From Devosia yakushimensis (GTDB lineage Bacteria > Pseudomonadota > Alphaproteobacteria > Rhizobiales > Devosiaceae): a stretch of 64,000 nucleotides of DNA. The position numbers and the translations under genes are program-made. The notes beneath the pieces were generated by a model. The model had not been told where the DNA came from, did no database searches, and saw nothing but the letters and a program-made list of their open reading frames with translations. Below, in pieces: positions 42,811 through 50,649 of the stretch; position 1 is the first letter of the stretch; each line of letters starts with the position of its first letter. The stretch spans positions 682,001-746,000 of the forward strand of contig NZ_BSNG01000001.1 in the NCBI RefSeq assembly GCF_030159855.1, written 5' to 3'.

Positions 42811-42907
42811 GGGGGGCTGGGGGACAAGCGGATGCATATTGATGGGTCATAATAACGCCGGGGACTGAACCCCGGGCGAATACAAGCTTCAATTTAGGGA
42901 AGAGATC

Positions 42908-44665
42908 ATGAAGTCGAAAATTTCTGTTCTCCTGGCATCCGTGGCGGTGCTGGGGCTAGCAAGTCACGCCTATGGCCAGGTGGATATCAGTGCTCTGGCG
43001 CCAGTGACCGACGAGGTTCTGGCCAATCCGGAACCGGGCGATTGGCCCTCTTACGGGCGCACGATCGAGAACTACCGCTATAGCCCGCTCGATCAAATTA
43101 CCAAGGACAATGTCGGCCAGCTGACGCTGGTTTGGGCCCGCGCCATGGAGCCGGGCAATATGGAAGCGGCGCCGATCGAATATCAGGGCGTGCTGTTCAC
43201 CGGCAATCCGGGCGATGTGGTGCAGGCCATCGATGCGGCTACGGGGCAGCTGATCTGGGAATATCGCCGCACGCTGCCGGACAAGGCATTGCTCAACACG
43301 CTGGGCGAGGCCAAGCGCGGCATCGCGCTTTATGAAGACAAGATCTATATGGCGACCTGGGACAATTTCATTGTCGCGCTCGACGCCAAGACCGGCCAGG
43401 TGGCCTGGGAAACCGATCGCGGCGGCGGCACGGACCTGGTTTCCAACACGACCGGCCCGATCGTGGCCAATGGCGTGGTGGTGGCTGGCTCGACCTGCCA
43501 ATATTCCGAATTCGGCTGCTATGTCACCGGGCATGACGCGGCCACGGGCGAAGAGCTCTGGCGCAACAGCTTCATCCCCAACAAGGGTGAAGAAGGCGAC
43601 GATACCTGGGGCAATTCCGAATTCGACCAGCGCTGGATGACCGGCGCCTGGGGCCAGATGACCTACGACCCCACGCTCGACCTCGTCTATTACGGCTCGA
43701 CCGGCGCAGGCCCGGCTTCGGAAACCCAGCGCGGGACCGAGGGCGGCACCATGTTCGGCACCAACACGCGCTTTGCCGTGAAGCCCAAGACCGGCGAAAT
43801 CGTCTGGCGTCACCAGGTTCTGCCGCGCGACAACTGGGACCAGGAATGCACCTATGAAATGGTGCCGGTGGATATCGATGTCGGGCCGAGTGCCGACATG
43901 GATGGCCTGCTCGCCATCGGCCAGAATGCCAGCGGCACCAAGCGCGTGCTGACCGGCGTGCCCTGCAAGACCGGTATCCTGTGGCAGTTCGACGCCGAAA
44001 CGGGTGACTTCATCTATGCCCGTTCGACGGTCGAACAGAACCTGATTTCGTCGGTGGACGATACGGGCCTGGTCACGGTCAACGAAGCGGCGATGCCGCT
44101 GGTGCCCGATGTTGCGGTGCATATGTGCCCGACCTTCCTGGGTGGCCGCGACTGGTCGCCGACGGCGTTCAACCCGGACAGCAAGGTCATGTTCGTGCCG
44201 CTGACCAATATGTGCGGCGATCTGACCGCGCTGGACCAGGAGCCGACGGGCCTGGACGTCTACAACACCGAAATGGCCTACAAGATGCCGGAAGGCGTGA
44301 CCGATGCAGGCCGTATCGATGCCATCGACGTGGTCACTGGCAAGACGGTGTGGAGCTATACCCAGCAGATGCCGCAATATTCGCCCATCGTGGCGACGGC
44401 TGGCGGGCTGATCTTCACCGGCGGGGCCGATCGCAAGCTCAAGGCTATCGATCAGGAAACGGGCGAACTGGTGTGGAGCACGACCCTGGCGTCGCGCGCC
44501 TCCGGCCATCCGATCACCTATGAAGCCAACGGCCGGCAGTTCATTGCCATCCCGGCCGGCGGCCCGGGCTTTGCGACCAACCTGATCACCGCTTCGGGTG
44601 CGACGGATGACGCGGTTTCCGGCAGCAACACGCTCTACGTGTTTGCCCTGCCCGAAACCAAGTAA
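42908..44665 (+). CDS. PQQ-dependent dehydrogenase (methanol/ethanol dehydrogenase family)
   Basis: 585 residues, soluble periplasmic quinoprotein with signal peptide (MKSKISVLLASVAVLGLASHAYGQ) and eight-bladed propeller. Trp-docking motifs include TGQLIWEYRRTL, TGQVAWETDRGG, TGEELWRNSF, TGEIVWRHQV, TGKTVWSYTQQ, TGELVWSTTL. Early signature DWPSYGRTIENYRYSPLDQI is typical. The active-site segment is PRDNWDQECTYEM: Asp311 aligns with the catalytic Asp, and two residues on is Glu313, where Ca-type enzymes have Ala/Ser and lanthanide-type (XoxF) enzymes have Asp. The vicinal CC pair near the PQQ (CCDVVNRG in ethanol/methanol enzymes) is replaced by LGEAKRG. Substrate: probably a primary alcohol or aldehyde, not determinable. 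GGGAAGAG upstream. Confidence 0.88.
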   Translation: MKSKISVLLASVAVLGLASHAYGQVDISALAPVTDEVLANPEPGDWPSYGRTIENYRYSPLDQITKDNVGQLTLVWARAMEPGNMEAAPIEYQGVLFTGNPGDVVQAIDAATGQLIWEYRRTLPDKALLNTLGEAKRGIALYEDKIYMATWDNFIVALDAKTGQVAWETDRGGGTDLVSNTTGPIVANGVVVAGSTCQYSEFGCYVTGHDAATGEELWRNSFIPNKGEEGDDTWGNSEFDQRWMTGAWGQMTYDPTLDLVYYGSTGAGPASETQRGTEGGTMFGTNTRFAVKPKTGEIVWRHQVLPRDNWDQECTYEMVPVDIDVGPSADMDGLLAIGQNASGTKRVLTGVPCKTGILWQFDAETGDFIYARSTVEQNLISSVDDTGLVTVNEAAMPLVPDVAVHMCPTFLGGRDWSPTAFNPDSKVMFVPLTNMCGDLTALDQEPTGLDVYNTEMAYKMPEGVTDAGRIDAIDVVTGKTVWSYTQQMPQYSPIVATAGGLIFTGGADRKLKAIDQETGELVWSTTLASRASGHPITYEANGRQFIAIPAGGPGFATNLITASGATDDAVSGSNTLYVFALPETK

Positions 44666-44685
44666 GGCGGACCCGGCATGAATTG

Positions 44686-44714
44686 GGCCCGGCAGAGTGT
44701 CGCTCTGCCGGGCC
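44686..44714 (+). terminator. Perfect hairpin after the quinoprotein gene
   Basis: GGCCCGGCAGAG (44686-44697) / CTCTGCCGGGCC (44703-44714), 12 pairs, 5-base loop, no U-run. Between the dehydrogenase stop and the binding-protein gene; probably attenuates or stabilises, so that downstream genes are made at lower level. Confidence 0.65.
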
Positions 44715-44739
44715 TATCCGTTTGAAGAGGGGATTGTCG

Positions 44740-45591
44740 ATGAAGCGGTATCTGGCGCTATTGCTGGGGGCAGTGCTGGCGCTGCTATGCACCGGAGCGG
44801 CGCAGGCACAGCGCACATTCGATATCGTGCCGCGCGATCTCTACACCGACCAGCTGCGCCAGAACGGCAATAGCATTACCTTCTGCTACAATCCCGATGG
44901 CATGGCGGGGGCATTCGAAAAGGAACTGGCCGAGACGATCGGCTCGGTATTGCTGGTGGATGTCGAGCTTTACCCCATCAACAATCCGCAGGTCCGCACC
45001 CATCCACTGGACTATCGCTTGCCCTATATTCCCGAGCAGATTTTCGTGCTGCTGGCGGAAAATTGCGACGCCATGCTGGGCTATGTGCTGTCGCGCAATG
45101 CGCCGGACTGGGTGCTGCTGACGCGGCCCTATCTGTCCACCGGCAATGTGCTGGTGACGCGCAATGCGGAGCTGAAATCGCTGGCCGACCTGCCGCTCGA
45201 CCAGGCCATTGGCAGCCGGAGCCTTTCGTTGTCGGACAACCGCCTCCTCAGCTATCTACGGGCATTGCCAGCGGACAAGAGATGGGTGCGCCAGCCGTTC
45301 TATGACAATCAAAAAGTGCTGGACCGGCTGAACGATGGCCGCGTGGGAGCGGCGGTGATCTGGGAGCCGGCGCTGTATTTTGCCACGGCGGGCGATCCGG
45401 AGGCGGCCGGGTATCATCTGCTGCCGCTGGCATTCCCCGACCGGCGCACCGATATCGGCATCGTGACGCGCTCGAACAATACTTATCTCAACGGCATTCT
45501 CGGCGAAGCCATCGGTGAATTGATCAGCGATGGCACGCTGGCCGAAATGGTCGATCGCTATCACCTGGGGCCAACGAGCGTGCCGCAATGA
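44740..45591 (+). CDS. Quinoprotein-associated periplasmic binding protein (MoxJ/XoxJ-like)
   Basis: 283 residues. Signal peptide MKRYLALLLGAVLALLCTGAAQA. Family-3-type solute-binding fold: FCYNPDGMAGAFEKELAETIGSVLLVDVELYPI, NCDAMLGYVLSRNAPDWVLLTRPYLSTGNVLVTRN, VGAAVIWEPALYFAT, ISDGTLAEMVDRY. Such proteins encoded beside PQQ dehydrogenases (MoxJ/MxaJ/XoxJ) are thought to help maturation of the enzyme rather than transport. GAGGGGA-type site before the ATG at 44740. The next gene overlaps by 4 bases. Confidence 0.85.
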   Translation: MKRYLALLLGAVLALLCTGAAQAQRTFDIVPRDLYTDQLRQNGNSITFCYNPDGMAGAFEKELAETIGSVLLVDVELYPINNPQVRTHPLDYRLPYIPEQIFVLLAENCDAMLGYVLSRNAPDWVLLTRPYLSTGNVLVTRNAELKSLADLPLDQAIGSRSLSLSDNRLLSYLRALPADKRWVRQPFYDNQKVLDRLNDGRVGAAVIWEPALYFATAGDPEAAGYHLLPLAFPDRRTDIGIVTRSNNTYLNGILGEAIGELISDGTLAEMVDRYHLGPTSVPQ

Positions 45592-46196
45592 GCTTTGATC
45601 TGTCGCTGCAGCAGATCATCATGCGGGTTCTGGCCATGCTGGTGGTCACGGGCCAGCATGGTTTTGCGCTGGCCGGGATTGCCGGGCTGCTGGGCGACAA
45701 GGGGCCGCGCTATGATGGGCGGCTGACGGGTAATCCATTCACGCATCTCGATTTGTTCGGACTGCTGGCAGCGGTCGCGAGCCTTTGTGGCTGGATCAGG
45801 CCGATGCGGATCGATGCCGCCGAACTGCGACAGGGGCGGTTGGGGCTGGTGATCTGCGTGGTGGCGAGCCTGGCCGTGGTCGTGGCGGTGGGAGTGTTGT
45901 TGCTGCAACTCAAGCCAGTGGCGATTGCGCTGGCGCCGGCGGCAGCGTCCAACCAGATCACGGCGTGGTTGCAGATTTTGGCCGAGATGAGTGTGGTGTT
46001 TGCGGTGATTAACCTCGTGCCGCTGCCGCCGTTTACGGGCGGGCATATTCTGGCGGCTGTGGCGCCACGGCTATGGGCATTGGTCGAGCCGCGGGTCACC
46101 ATCATCGCCATTGCGCTGGTGGTGCTGGCGGCGATCGATCGGGGTGCGGTGGTTGGGGGTGTGCTGCGGCCGTTGGTAAGGGCGCTGACGAGCTAG
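45588..46196 (+). CDS. M50 (site-2 protease)-like membrane protein lacking catalytic residues
   Basis: 202 residues, four to five hydrophobic helices. It aligns by motif with the short site-2 protease family: HGFALAGIAGLLGD corresponds to the family's HEYAHALAAYLLGD, but the zinc motif HExxH is HGFAL (residues 24-28), losing the catalytic Glu and second His. DGRLTGNPFTHLDLFGLL corresponds to GRLTLNPLAHIDPLG. NLVPLPPFTGGH corresponds to NLxPxPPLDGG, losing the Asp. So it is probably a pseudo-protease that binds or positions membrane partners. ATGA overlap with the MoxJ-like gene places it in the quinoprotein operon. Its stop shares CTAG with the convergent gene. Confidence 0.75.
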   Translation: MSFDLSLQQIIMRVLAMLVVTGQHGFALAGIAGLLGDKGPRYDGRLTGNPFTHLDLFGLLAAVASLCGWIRPMRIDAAELRQGRLGLVICVVASLAVVVAVGVLLLQLKPVAIALAPAAASNQITAWLQILAEMSVVFAVINLVPLPPFTGGHILAAVAPRLWALVEPRVTIIAIALVVLAAIDRGAVVGGVLRPLVRALTS

Positions 46197-47056
46197 TTCA
46201 GTACTGGTGCCGACTCCGGACCACCACCCAGCACACCCTTGATATCGGCAATGTCATACTTCTCCTTGAGCCGTGCAATCGTCCCATCGGCCTCAAGCGC
46301 CTGCAGCGCCGAGGCTATCCGCCGCTTGAGGGTCAGATCGCCCTTCCACAGGCCAATGCCGATCGGGTAGCGCTCGCCATTGCCATCCACCCAAGCGACC
46401 GGCCAGTCCTGCTCACCCGCAATCTGGCGGGCGGTGAGGGCTTCGGTTACCCCGGCGTCGAACTCGCCCGAGAGCAGGCCGGCCGATAGGTCTGCAGCCG
46501 AGGCGACGATGCGGGGGCGGATGCCGGCGGCGCGCAGGTAGCGGCTGAGGGCGACGCGGTCGAGGCCGGTGAGGCCCGCATAGAAGCCCACTTTTTTGCC
46601 TTCGAGGCTGTCGAGCGGCGTGGGCGAGACGGCGGCCCAGCCGGTCGAGAGATAGGGCTCGGTGGCGTCGAGATAGGAGAGGACCGGGCGGGTCAGTGCG
46701 ATGCCGCCGGCCAGCAATTGGCATTGCGCTCGCGTGACCCGCCAGCTGCGCGGGTTGAAATCATTGGCCATCGAGCTATTGGGCACGACTGCGAGGGTGA
46801 CGCCCAGTTGCTGCGCCACGGCGGCCAGCAATTCCCGGTCGAAGCCGGGGCGTTCGGGATCTTTGGTCACCAGCGGCGGGTAGAGATCGGGCATGCAGAC
46901 GCTGAGGCGGCCGGAGCGTTCCAGCTCGGACAGGGCGCTGTCGGAGGGCAGCAGATAGACCGCCCCGAGCAGGCCGAAGATGACGATGAGCGTACCGATA
47001 TCGCCGACCCAGCGGGGGCGCGGCTTTTTGCCTTTTTGCTCACGGGCACCGGTCAT
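46193..47056 (-). CDS. Second quinoprotein-associated periplasmic binding protein
   Basis: 287 residues. N-terminal membrane anchor GDIGTLIVIFGLLGAVYLLP. Family-3-type solute-binding domain: RLSVCMPDLYPPLVTKDPERPGFDRELLAAVAQQLGV, QCQLLAGGIALTRPVLSYLDATEPYLSTGWAAV, GKKVGFYAGLTGLD, ALEADGTIARLKEKYDI. It resembles the quinoprotein dehydrogenase-associated putative ABC binding proteins. Encoded 4 bases after the ABC-2 permease, so it may work with that exporter. Convergent with the pseudo-protease gene, sharing CTAG for both stops. Confidence 0.78.
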   Translation of the reverse strand: MTGAREQKGKKPRPRWVGDIGTLIVIFGLLGAVYLLPSDSALSELERSGRLSVCMPDLYPPLVTKDPERPGFDRELLAAVAQQLGVTLAVVPNSSMANDFNPRSWRVTRAQCQLLAGGIALTRPVLSYLDATEPYLSTGWAAVSPTPLDSLEGKKVGFYAGLTGLDRVALSRYLRAAGIRPRIVASAADLSAGLLSGEFDAGVTEALTARQIAGEQDWPVAWVDGNGERYPIGIGLWKGDLTLKRRIASALQALEADGTIARLKEKYDIADIKGVLGGGPESAPVLN

Positions 47057-47060
47057 GGCC

Positions 47061-47861
47061 TCACGCCTTCTGGAAGTCGTAGAGGGCCCAGGCGAAAAAG
47101 CCTATGGCCATGGCGAGCAGCAGCAGCGGGCCCACATTGGGGTCGAACTGGTTGAAGCGGATGAAATTGCCGCGCAGGGCATCGACCGCGTAGGTGATGG
47201 GGTTCCACTCGACGAGGGTGACCAACCATTGCGGGTAGACCACCAGGGTCTGGGCGCGGGTGAGGGCGGGGTCGAGCGGGAAGACCGAGCTGGAAGTGAA
47301 ATAGAGCGGCAGGATGACGGCGTTGGAGAAGACGCCGAAACCCTCAAAGCTGCGGATGCGGTTGGCAATGACGACGCCGAAGGCGGTGAGGCCGAAGGCG
47401 AGGAGGAACATCAGCACCAGGCCGCGCGCCAATTGCTCGAAGGTGAAATTGACGTCGGCAAAACGGGCGAGCACCAGCACCAGGCACCCGTGGAACACGG
47501 CAATGGTGGTGCCGCCCAGGATTTTGCCGAGCAGGGCCGCCCAGCGGGGGAGTGGAGACACCAGCACTTCGCGCAGGAAGCCGAATTCGCGATCCCAGAT
47601 CACCGACACGGCCGATTGCACGGACGTGTACATGATGTTGAGGACGACGATGGCCGGGAAAATGAACTGGATATAGGTATAGGGAATGGCGAAACGGACT
47701 TCGCCGAACACCTCGCCACGGAAATAGGGATTGAGCCCGATGCCCATGATGAGCACCCACATCAGGGGCCGGCTGACGCCGCCGATCAATTGGCCACGAT
47801 CGCGCAGCGCGCGCTTCACCTCGCGCAACCAGATCGCGTAAATTCCTCCCAGCAGTCCCAA
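47061..47861 (-). CDS. ABC-2 type permease (PedC-like, quinoprotein-associated)
   Basis: 266 residues, six hydrophobic helices. MGLLGGIYAIWLREVKRALRDRGQLIGGVSRPLMWVLIMGIGLNPYF, then IQFIFPAIVVLNIMYTSVQSAVSVIWDREFGFLREVLVSPLPR (quoted in part) and PLYFTSSSVFPLDPAL are hallmarks of DrrB/NodJ-type permeases. Permeases of this type are found in PQQ-alcohol-dehydrogenase clusters (PedC in Pseudomonas). The matching ATPase is probably the gene at 50646-51644, separated by a three-gene importer. Role: export of an unknown compound. Confidence 0.82.
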   Translation of the reverse strand: MGLLGGIYAIWLREVKRALRDRGQLIGGVSRPLMWVLIMGIGLNPYFRGEVFGEVRFAIPYTYIQFIFPAIVVLNIMYTSVQSAVSVIWDREFGFLREVLVSPLPRWAALLGKILGGTTIAVFHGCLVLVLARFADVNFTFEQLARGLVLMFLLAFGLTAFGVVIANRIRSFEGFGVFSNAVILPLYFTSSSVFPLDPALTRAQTLVVYPQWLVTLVEWNPITYAVDALRGNFIRFNQFDPNVGPLLLLAMAIGFFAWALYDFQKA

Positions 47862-47884
47862 GGCTTCCTCCTAAAGTCCCGCGC

Positions 47885-47987
47885 CTAGAGCCTTATGCGA
47901 TTTGAGAAGGTCAAATCGCCGGCTCTAGATTCCCTGTTGCCGCAAGGCTATTTGCGAAAAGCCGGTTCCCACCTTTTCGCGCCTTGC
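47885..47987. repeat. Two-stem Hyphomicrobiales-type intergenic repeat, copy 2
   Basis: Stem 1: CTAGAGCC (47885-47892) with inner CGATTTGA (47898-47905) / TCAAATCG (47911-47918), GGCTCTAG (47921-47928). Stem 2: GCAAGGC (47942-47948), GCGAAAAG (47954-47961) / CTTTTCGC (47973-47980), GCCTTGC (47981-47987). Linker GATTCCCTGTTG and loop CCGGTTCCCAC resemble copy 1 at 19536-19644. Lies exactly between the importer genes and the ABC-2 permease. Confidence 0.78.
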
Positions 47988-47988
47988 T

Positions 47989-48855
47989 TCAGATATTTGC
48001 TCCCAGGTCGCGGCCATAAAAATCGGATTGCGGGTCGGTCAGGACGAGCGTCCTGATCCGGTCCCATAAATAGCTGCGCAGCTCGATAAAACGGGGTTCG
48101 GCCCGTACGTCATAGGTCCAGCGGGGGCGTTCGAGCCCCACATCGATGACTTCCAGCACCCGGCCGGGCCGGGGTCCCATGAGGACGATCTGGTCGGACA
48201 GCAGAATGGCTTCGTCGACGCTGTGGGTGACGAAGAGGGCCACCGATTTGCGCACGGTCCAGAGGCGCATGAGCTCGATCTGCATCAGCTCGCGGGTCTG
48301 GGCGTCGATGCTGGCAAAGGGTTCGTCGAGCAACAGGATATCGGGCTCGGACGCGAGGGCACGGGCGAGGGCAACGCGCTGCTTCATGCCGCCGGAGAGC
48401 TCGCTGGGATAGGCATCGGCGAAGCGCTGCAGGCCCACCAGCTCGATATAGCGCTCGGCGCGGGCGCGGCGCTCGGACCGATCGGGGATTGTCTCGACCA
48501 GGGCGAATTCGACATTGCCGCGCACACTCGACCAGGGAATGAGGCGGAAGGACTGGAAAACGAAGCCCATTTCGGGGCCCGGCGCGGGCGTGCGCCCGGA
48601 AACGGTGACCGAGCCGGTATCGGGCGCGATGAGGCCGTTGACCATGCGCAAAATCGTGGTCTTGCCGCAGCCGGAAGGGCCGAGCAGGGAGACGAAGGCG
48701 CCATCGCGGACTGTCAGGTCGACATTGTTGAGGGCGAGCGTGCCGCCGCCCTCCTTCTGGTTGCCGAAGGTCTTGGAGACGCCCCGCAGCGTGATGCGCG
48801 GCGCGGTGGCCACGCTATCGGCTGACACGGTCTGCTGCGGGACGTCGTCGATCAT
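47989..48855 (-). CDS. NitT/TauT-type ABC transporter ATP-binding protein
   Basis: 288-residue ATPase. Walker A LLGPSGCGKTT, FQSFRLIPWSSVRGNVEF, signature LSGGMKQRVALARAL, Walker B ILLLDEPFASID, VTHSVDEAILLSDQI. Belongs to the SsuB/TauB/NrtD group (nitrate, sulfonate, taurine, and related). ATG at 48855 overlaps the stop of the binding-protein gene (ATGA). Longer in-frame extension upstream is not used. Confidence 0.92.
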   Translation of the reverse strand: MIDDVPQQTVSADSVATAPRITLRGVSKTFGNQKEGGGTLALNNVDLTVRDGAFVSLLGPSGCGKTTILRMVNGLIAPDTGSVTVSGRTPAPGPEMGFVFQSFRLIPWSSVRGNVEFALVETIPDRSERRARAERYIELVGLQRFADAYPSELSGGMKQRVALARALASEPDILLLDEPFASIDAQTRELMQIELMRLWTVRKSVALFVTHSVDEAILLSDQIVLMGPRPGRVLEVIDVGLERPRWTYDVRAEPRFIELRSYLWDRIRTLVLTDPQSDFYGRDLGANI

Positions 48856-49865
48856 CGGGTTACATTGTCCATGGTGGTTTCGGGGCCGAGATCGGCAAGG
48901 ACCGCGTCGAGAATGGAGAAATCGGCCCATTCGGCCAGGCCGACCTTGCGCACATTGGCGAAATCCTCGCCCTCGTAGAGCGAGGTGACGGTGTAGTTGA
49001 GCTCGTCCTTGTTGAGGCCGCCATTGACGCTCCAGCTTTTGGCGAAGCTGGCGCCCAGCGTTTCAAGCGTTGCTACGTCGATGTCAGGGCGGGCCTTGTG
49101 CATGGCGGCGACCCAGACGGCGGGATCGGCGGCGAAGGCGCGGGAGGCCTTGACCAGGGCGGTGATGACCTTCTTGACGTCTTCGGGGCGCTCGTCGAGC
49201 ACTTTCTGGGTGACGATGTTCACCTTGCTGACCACGGGAGCGGCTGCGTAATAGGCGTCCTGGTCGATCAGGACATGGAGGCCCGTGGTGTCGGGCATGG
49301 CGCTCCAGGTGCCGATGGAAACCGTGGTGGCGTCGACCTGGCCGGCGAGCAGCGCCTGGGCGCGCACATTGGGCTGGCCGAGGGCGACGAAGTCGAGGGT
49401 GGAGGTATCGACGTCGGCGGCTTGCAGCACGCGGGTGCTGAGGGATTGGTCGAGGCTGCCCGGACGGCCGATGCCGAAGCTCTTGCCGGCCAGATCGGCG
49501 GGGGTGGCAATGGAATCCTTGGCGGCGATCAGGAAGGGCAGGGATTTGTTGGGCGAAACCACGGCGCGCAGATCGGTGGCGCCGCCGGCGACCAGCAATA
49601 GCAGGGCATCGGTGCCGATATTGGCCATTTCGCCTTCGCCGGCCTGGATGGCGGCCAGGGCCGATGGGGTCTGCTGCACGCGGACCAGCTCGACCTCGAC
49701 GCCTTCGCGCTCGAAATAGCCCTCCTGCAGGGCCAGATCCATGACGGAATTGGGCACGAGGGGCGTTTCAAGATCGGTGACGATGAGGCGGAAGGGTTCG
49801 GCCTGGGTGGCCAGAGTGGAGAGCAGGAAGGCAGCGGCGAGGCCACTGAGCAATTTGAATGTCAT
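48852..49865 (-). CDS. NitT/TauT-type ABC transporter substrate-binding protein
   Basis: 337 residues. Signal peptide MTFKLLSGLAAAFLLSTLATQA. NMT1/SsuA-like domain: LVPNSVMDLALQEGYFEREGVEVELVRVQQTPSALAAIQAGEGEMANIGTDALLLLVAGGA (in part), DLAGKSFGIGRPGSLDQSLS, LLAGQVDATTVSIGTW. Substrate not identifiable; in this family aliphatic sulfonates, nitrate and pyrimidine precursors occur. Operon with the permease upstream and ATPase downstream. Confidence 0.88.
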   Translation of the reverse strand: MTFKLLSGLAAAFLLSTLATQAEPFRLIVTDLETPLVPNSVMDLALQEGYFEREGVEVELVRVQQTPSALAAIQAGEGEMANIGTDALLLLVAGGATDLRAVVSPNKSLPFLIAAKDSIATPADLAGKSFGIGRPGSLDQSLSTRVLQAADVDTSTLDFVALGQPNVRAQALLAGQVDATTVSIGTWSAMPDTTGLHVLIDQDAYYAAAPVVSKVNIVTQKVLDERPEDVKKVITALVKASRAFAADPAVWVAAMHKARPDIDVATLETLGASFAKSWSVNGGLNKDELNYTVTSLYEGEDFANVRKVGLAEWADFSILDAVLADLGPETTMDNVTR

Positions 49866-49896
49866 GGGACGCTCCTGAATCGAAAAGTGTTCTTGA

Positions 49897-50649
49897 TCAG
49901 ACGATTACTTCACTTCGGCGCCAGCGTCCCAGCCGAACCTCGAGAAAGCGGAGGGCTTCGGTGACGATGACCCCGACAAAGGCCAGGGTCAGGACGATGA
50001 CGAAATATTCGGCCATGCGGAAGGTGTTGCCATAGATGGCGAGCAATCCGCCCAGGCCTTTGACGGCGGTGTAGAGTTCGGCGACGACGGTGTTGATCAG
50101 CCCGATCGTGGCGCCGACGCGCAGCCCGACAATGATGAAGGGCACGGCGCCGGGCAGCACGATCTGGGTAAAGATGCGCCGGCGCGTGGCGCCGACCGAG
50201 CGGGCCATTTCGACCAGTTCCTGATCGGAATTCAGCGCGCCGGCATAGGTGTTGATCAGGATGGGCATGACGGCGCCCAGGAAAATGATGAGAATTTTGG
50301 CTTGGGGGCCGAGGCCGAGAAAGACGATGATCAGCGGAATGAAGGCGACGCGGGGCGTGGCCGAGAGGGCATAGACGAAGATTTCGAGCGTCTTGCCGAG
50401 TGGGCGGATGGTGCCCATGAGCAGGCCGAGCGGGATGCCGACGAGAATGGCGACGCCGTAGCCGCCCAGATAGATCGAGAGGCTATCGAACAGGGCCGTG
50501 CCCAGCCGGCCTTCGGCGATGAGGCGTTGCGCGGCTTCCAGCGTGGCGAGCGGGGAGGGCACGAGATTGCGCGCGACCATGGTGGAGGCGAGCCACCAGA
50601 GGGCAATGAGCGCGGCGAGGAAGAGCAGGCGATAGATGGCGATTTTCAT
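49897..50649 (-). CDS. NitT/TauT-type ABC transporter permease
   Basis: 250 residues, six hydrophobic helices. MKIAIYRLLFLAALIALWWLASTMV, GILVGIPLGLLMGTIRPLGKTLEIFVYALSATPRVAFIPLIIVFLGLG (in part), the EAA loop ELVEMARSVGATRRRIFTQIVLPGAVPFI, and GLGGLLAIYGNTFR match SsuC/TauC. ATG overlaps the stop of the ABC-2 ATPase gene (ATGA, 50646-50649), so it is translationally coupled to it. Confidence 0.92.
   Translation of the reverse strand: MKIAIYRLLFLAALIALWWLASTMVARNLVPSPLATLEAAQRLIAEGRLGTALFDSLSIYLGGYGVAILVGIPLGLLMGTIRPLGKTLEIFVYALSATPRVAFIPLIIVFLGLGPQAKILIIFLGAVMPILINTYAGALNSDQELVEMARSVGATRRRIFTQIVLPGAVPFIIVGLRVGATIGLINTVVAELYTAVKGLGGLLAIYGNTFRMAEYFVIVLTLAFVGVIVTEALRFLEVRLGRWRRSEVIV

Noticed and set aside
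42908..44665. Naming the quinoprotein xoxF or exaF
   Set aside because: The +2 residue is Glu rather than Asp and the cysteine pair is missing, so neither name is safe from sequence alone.
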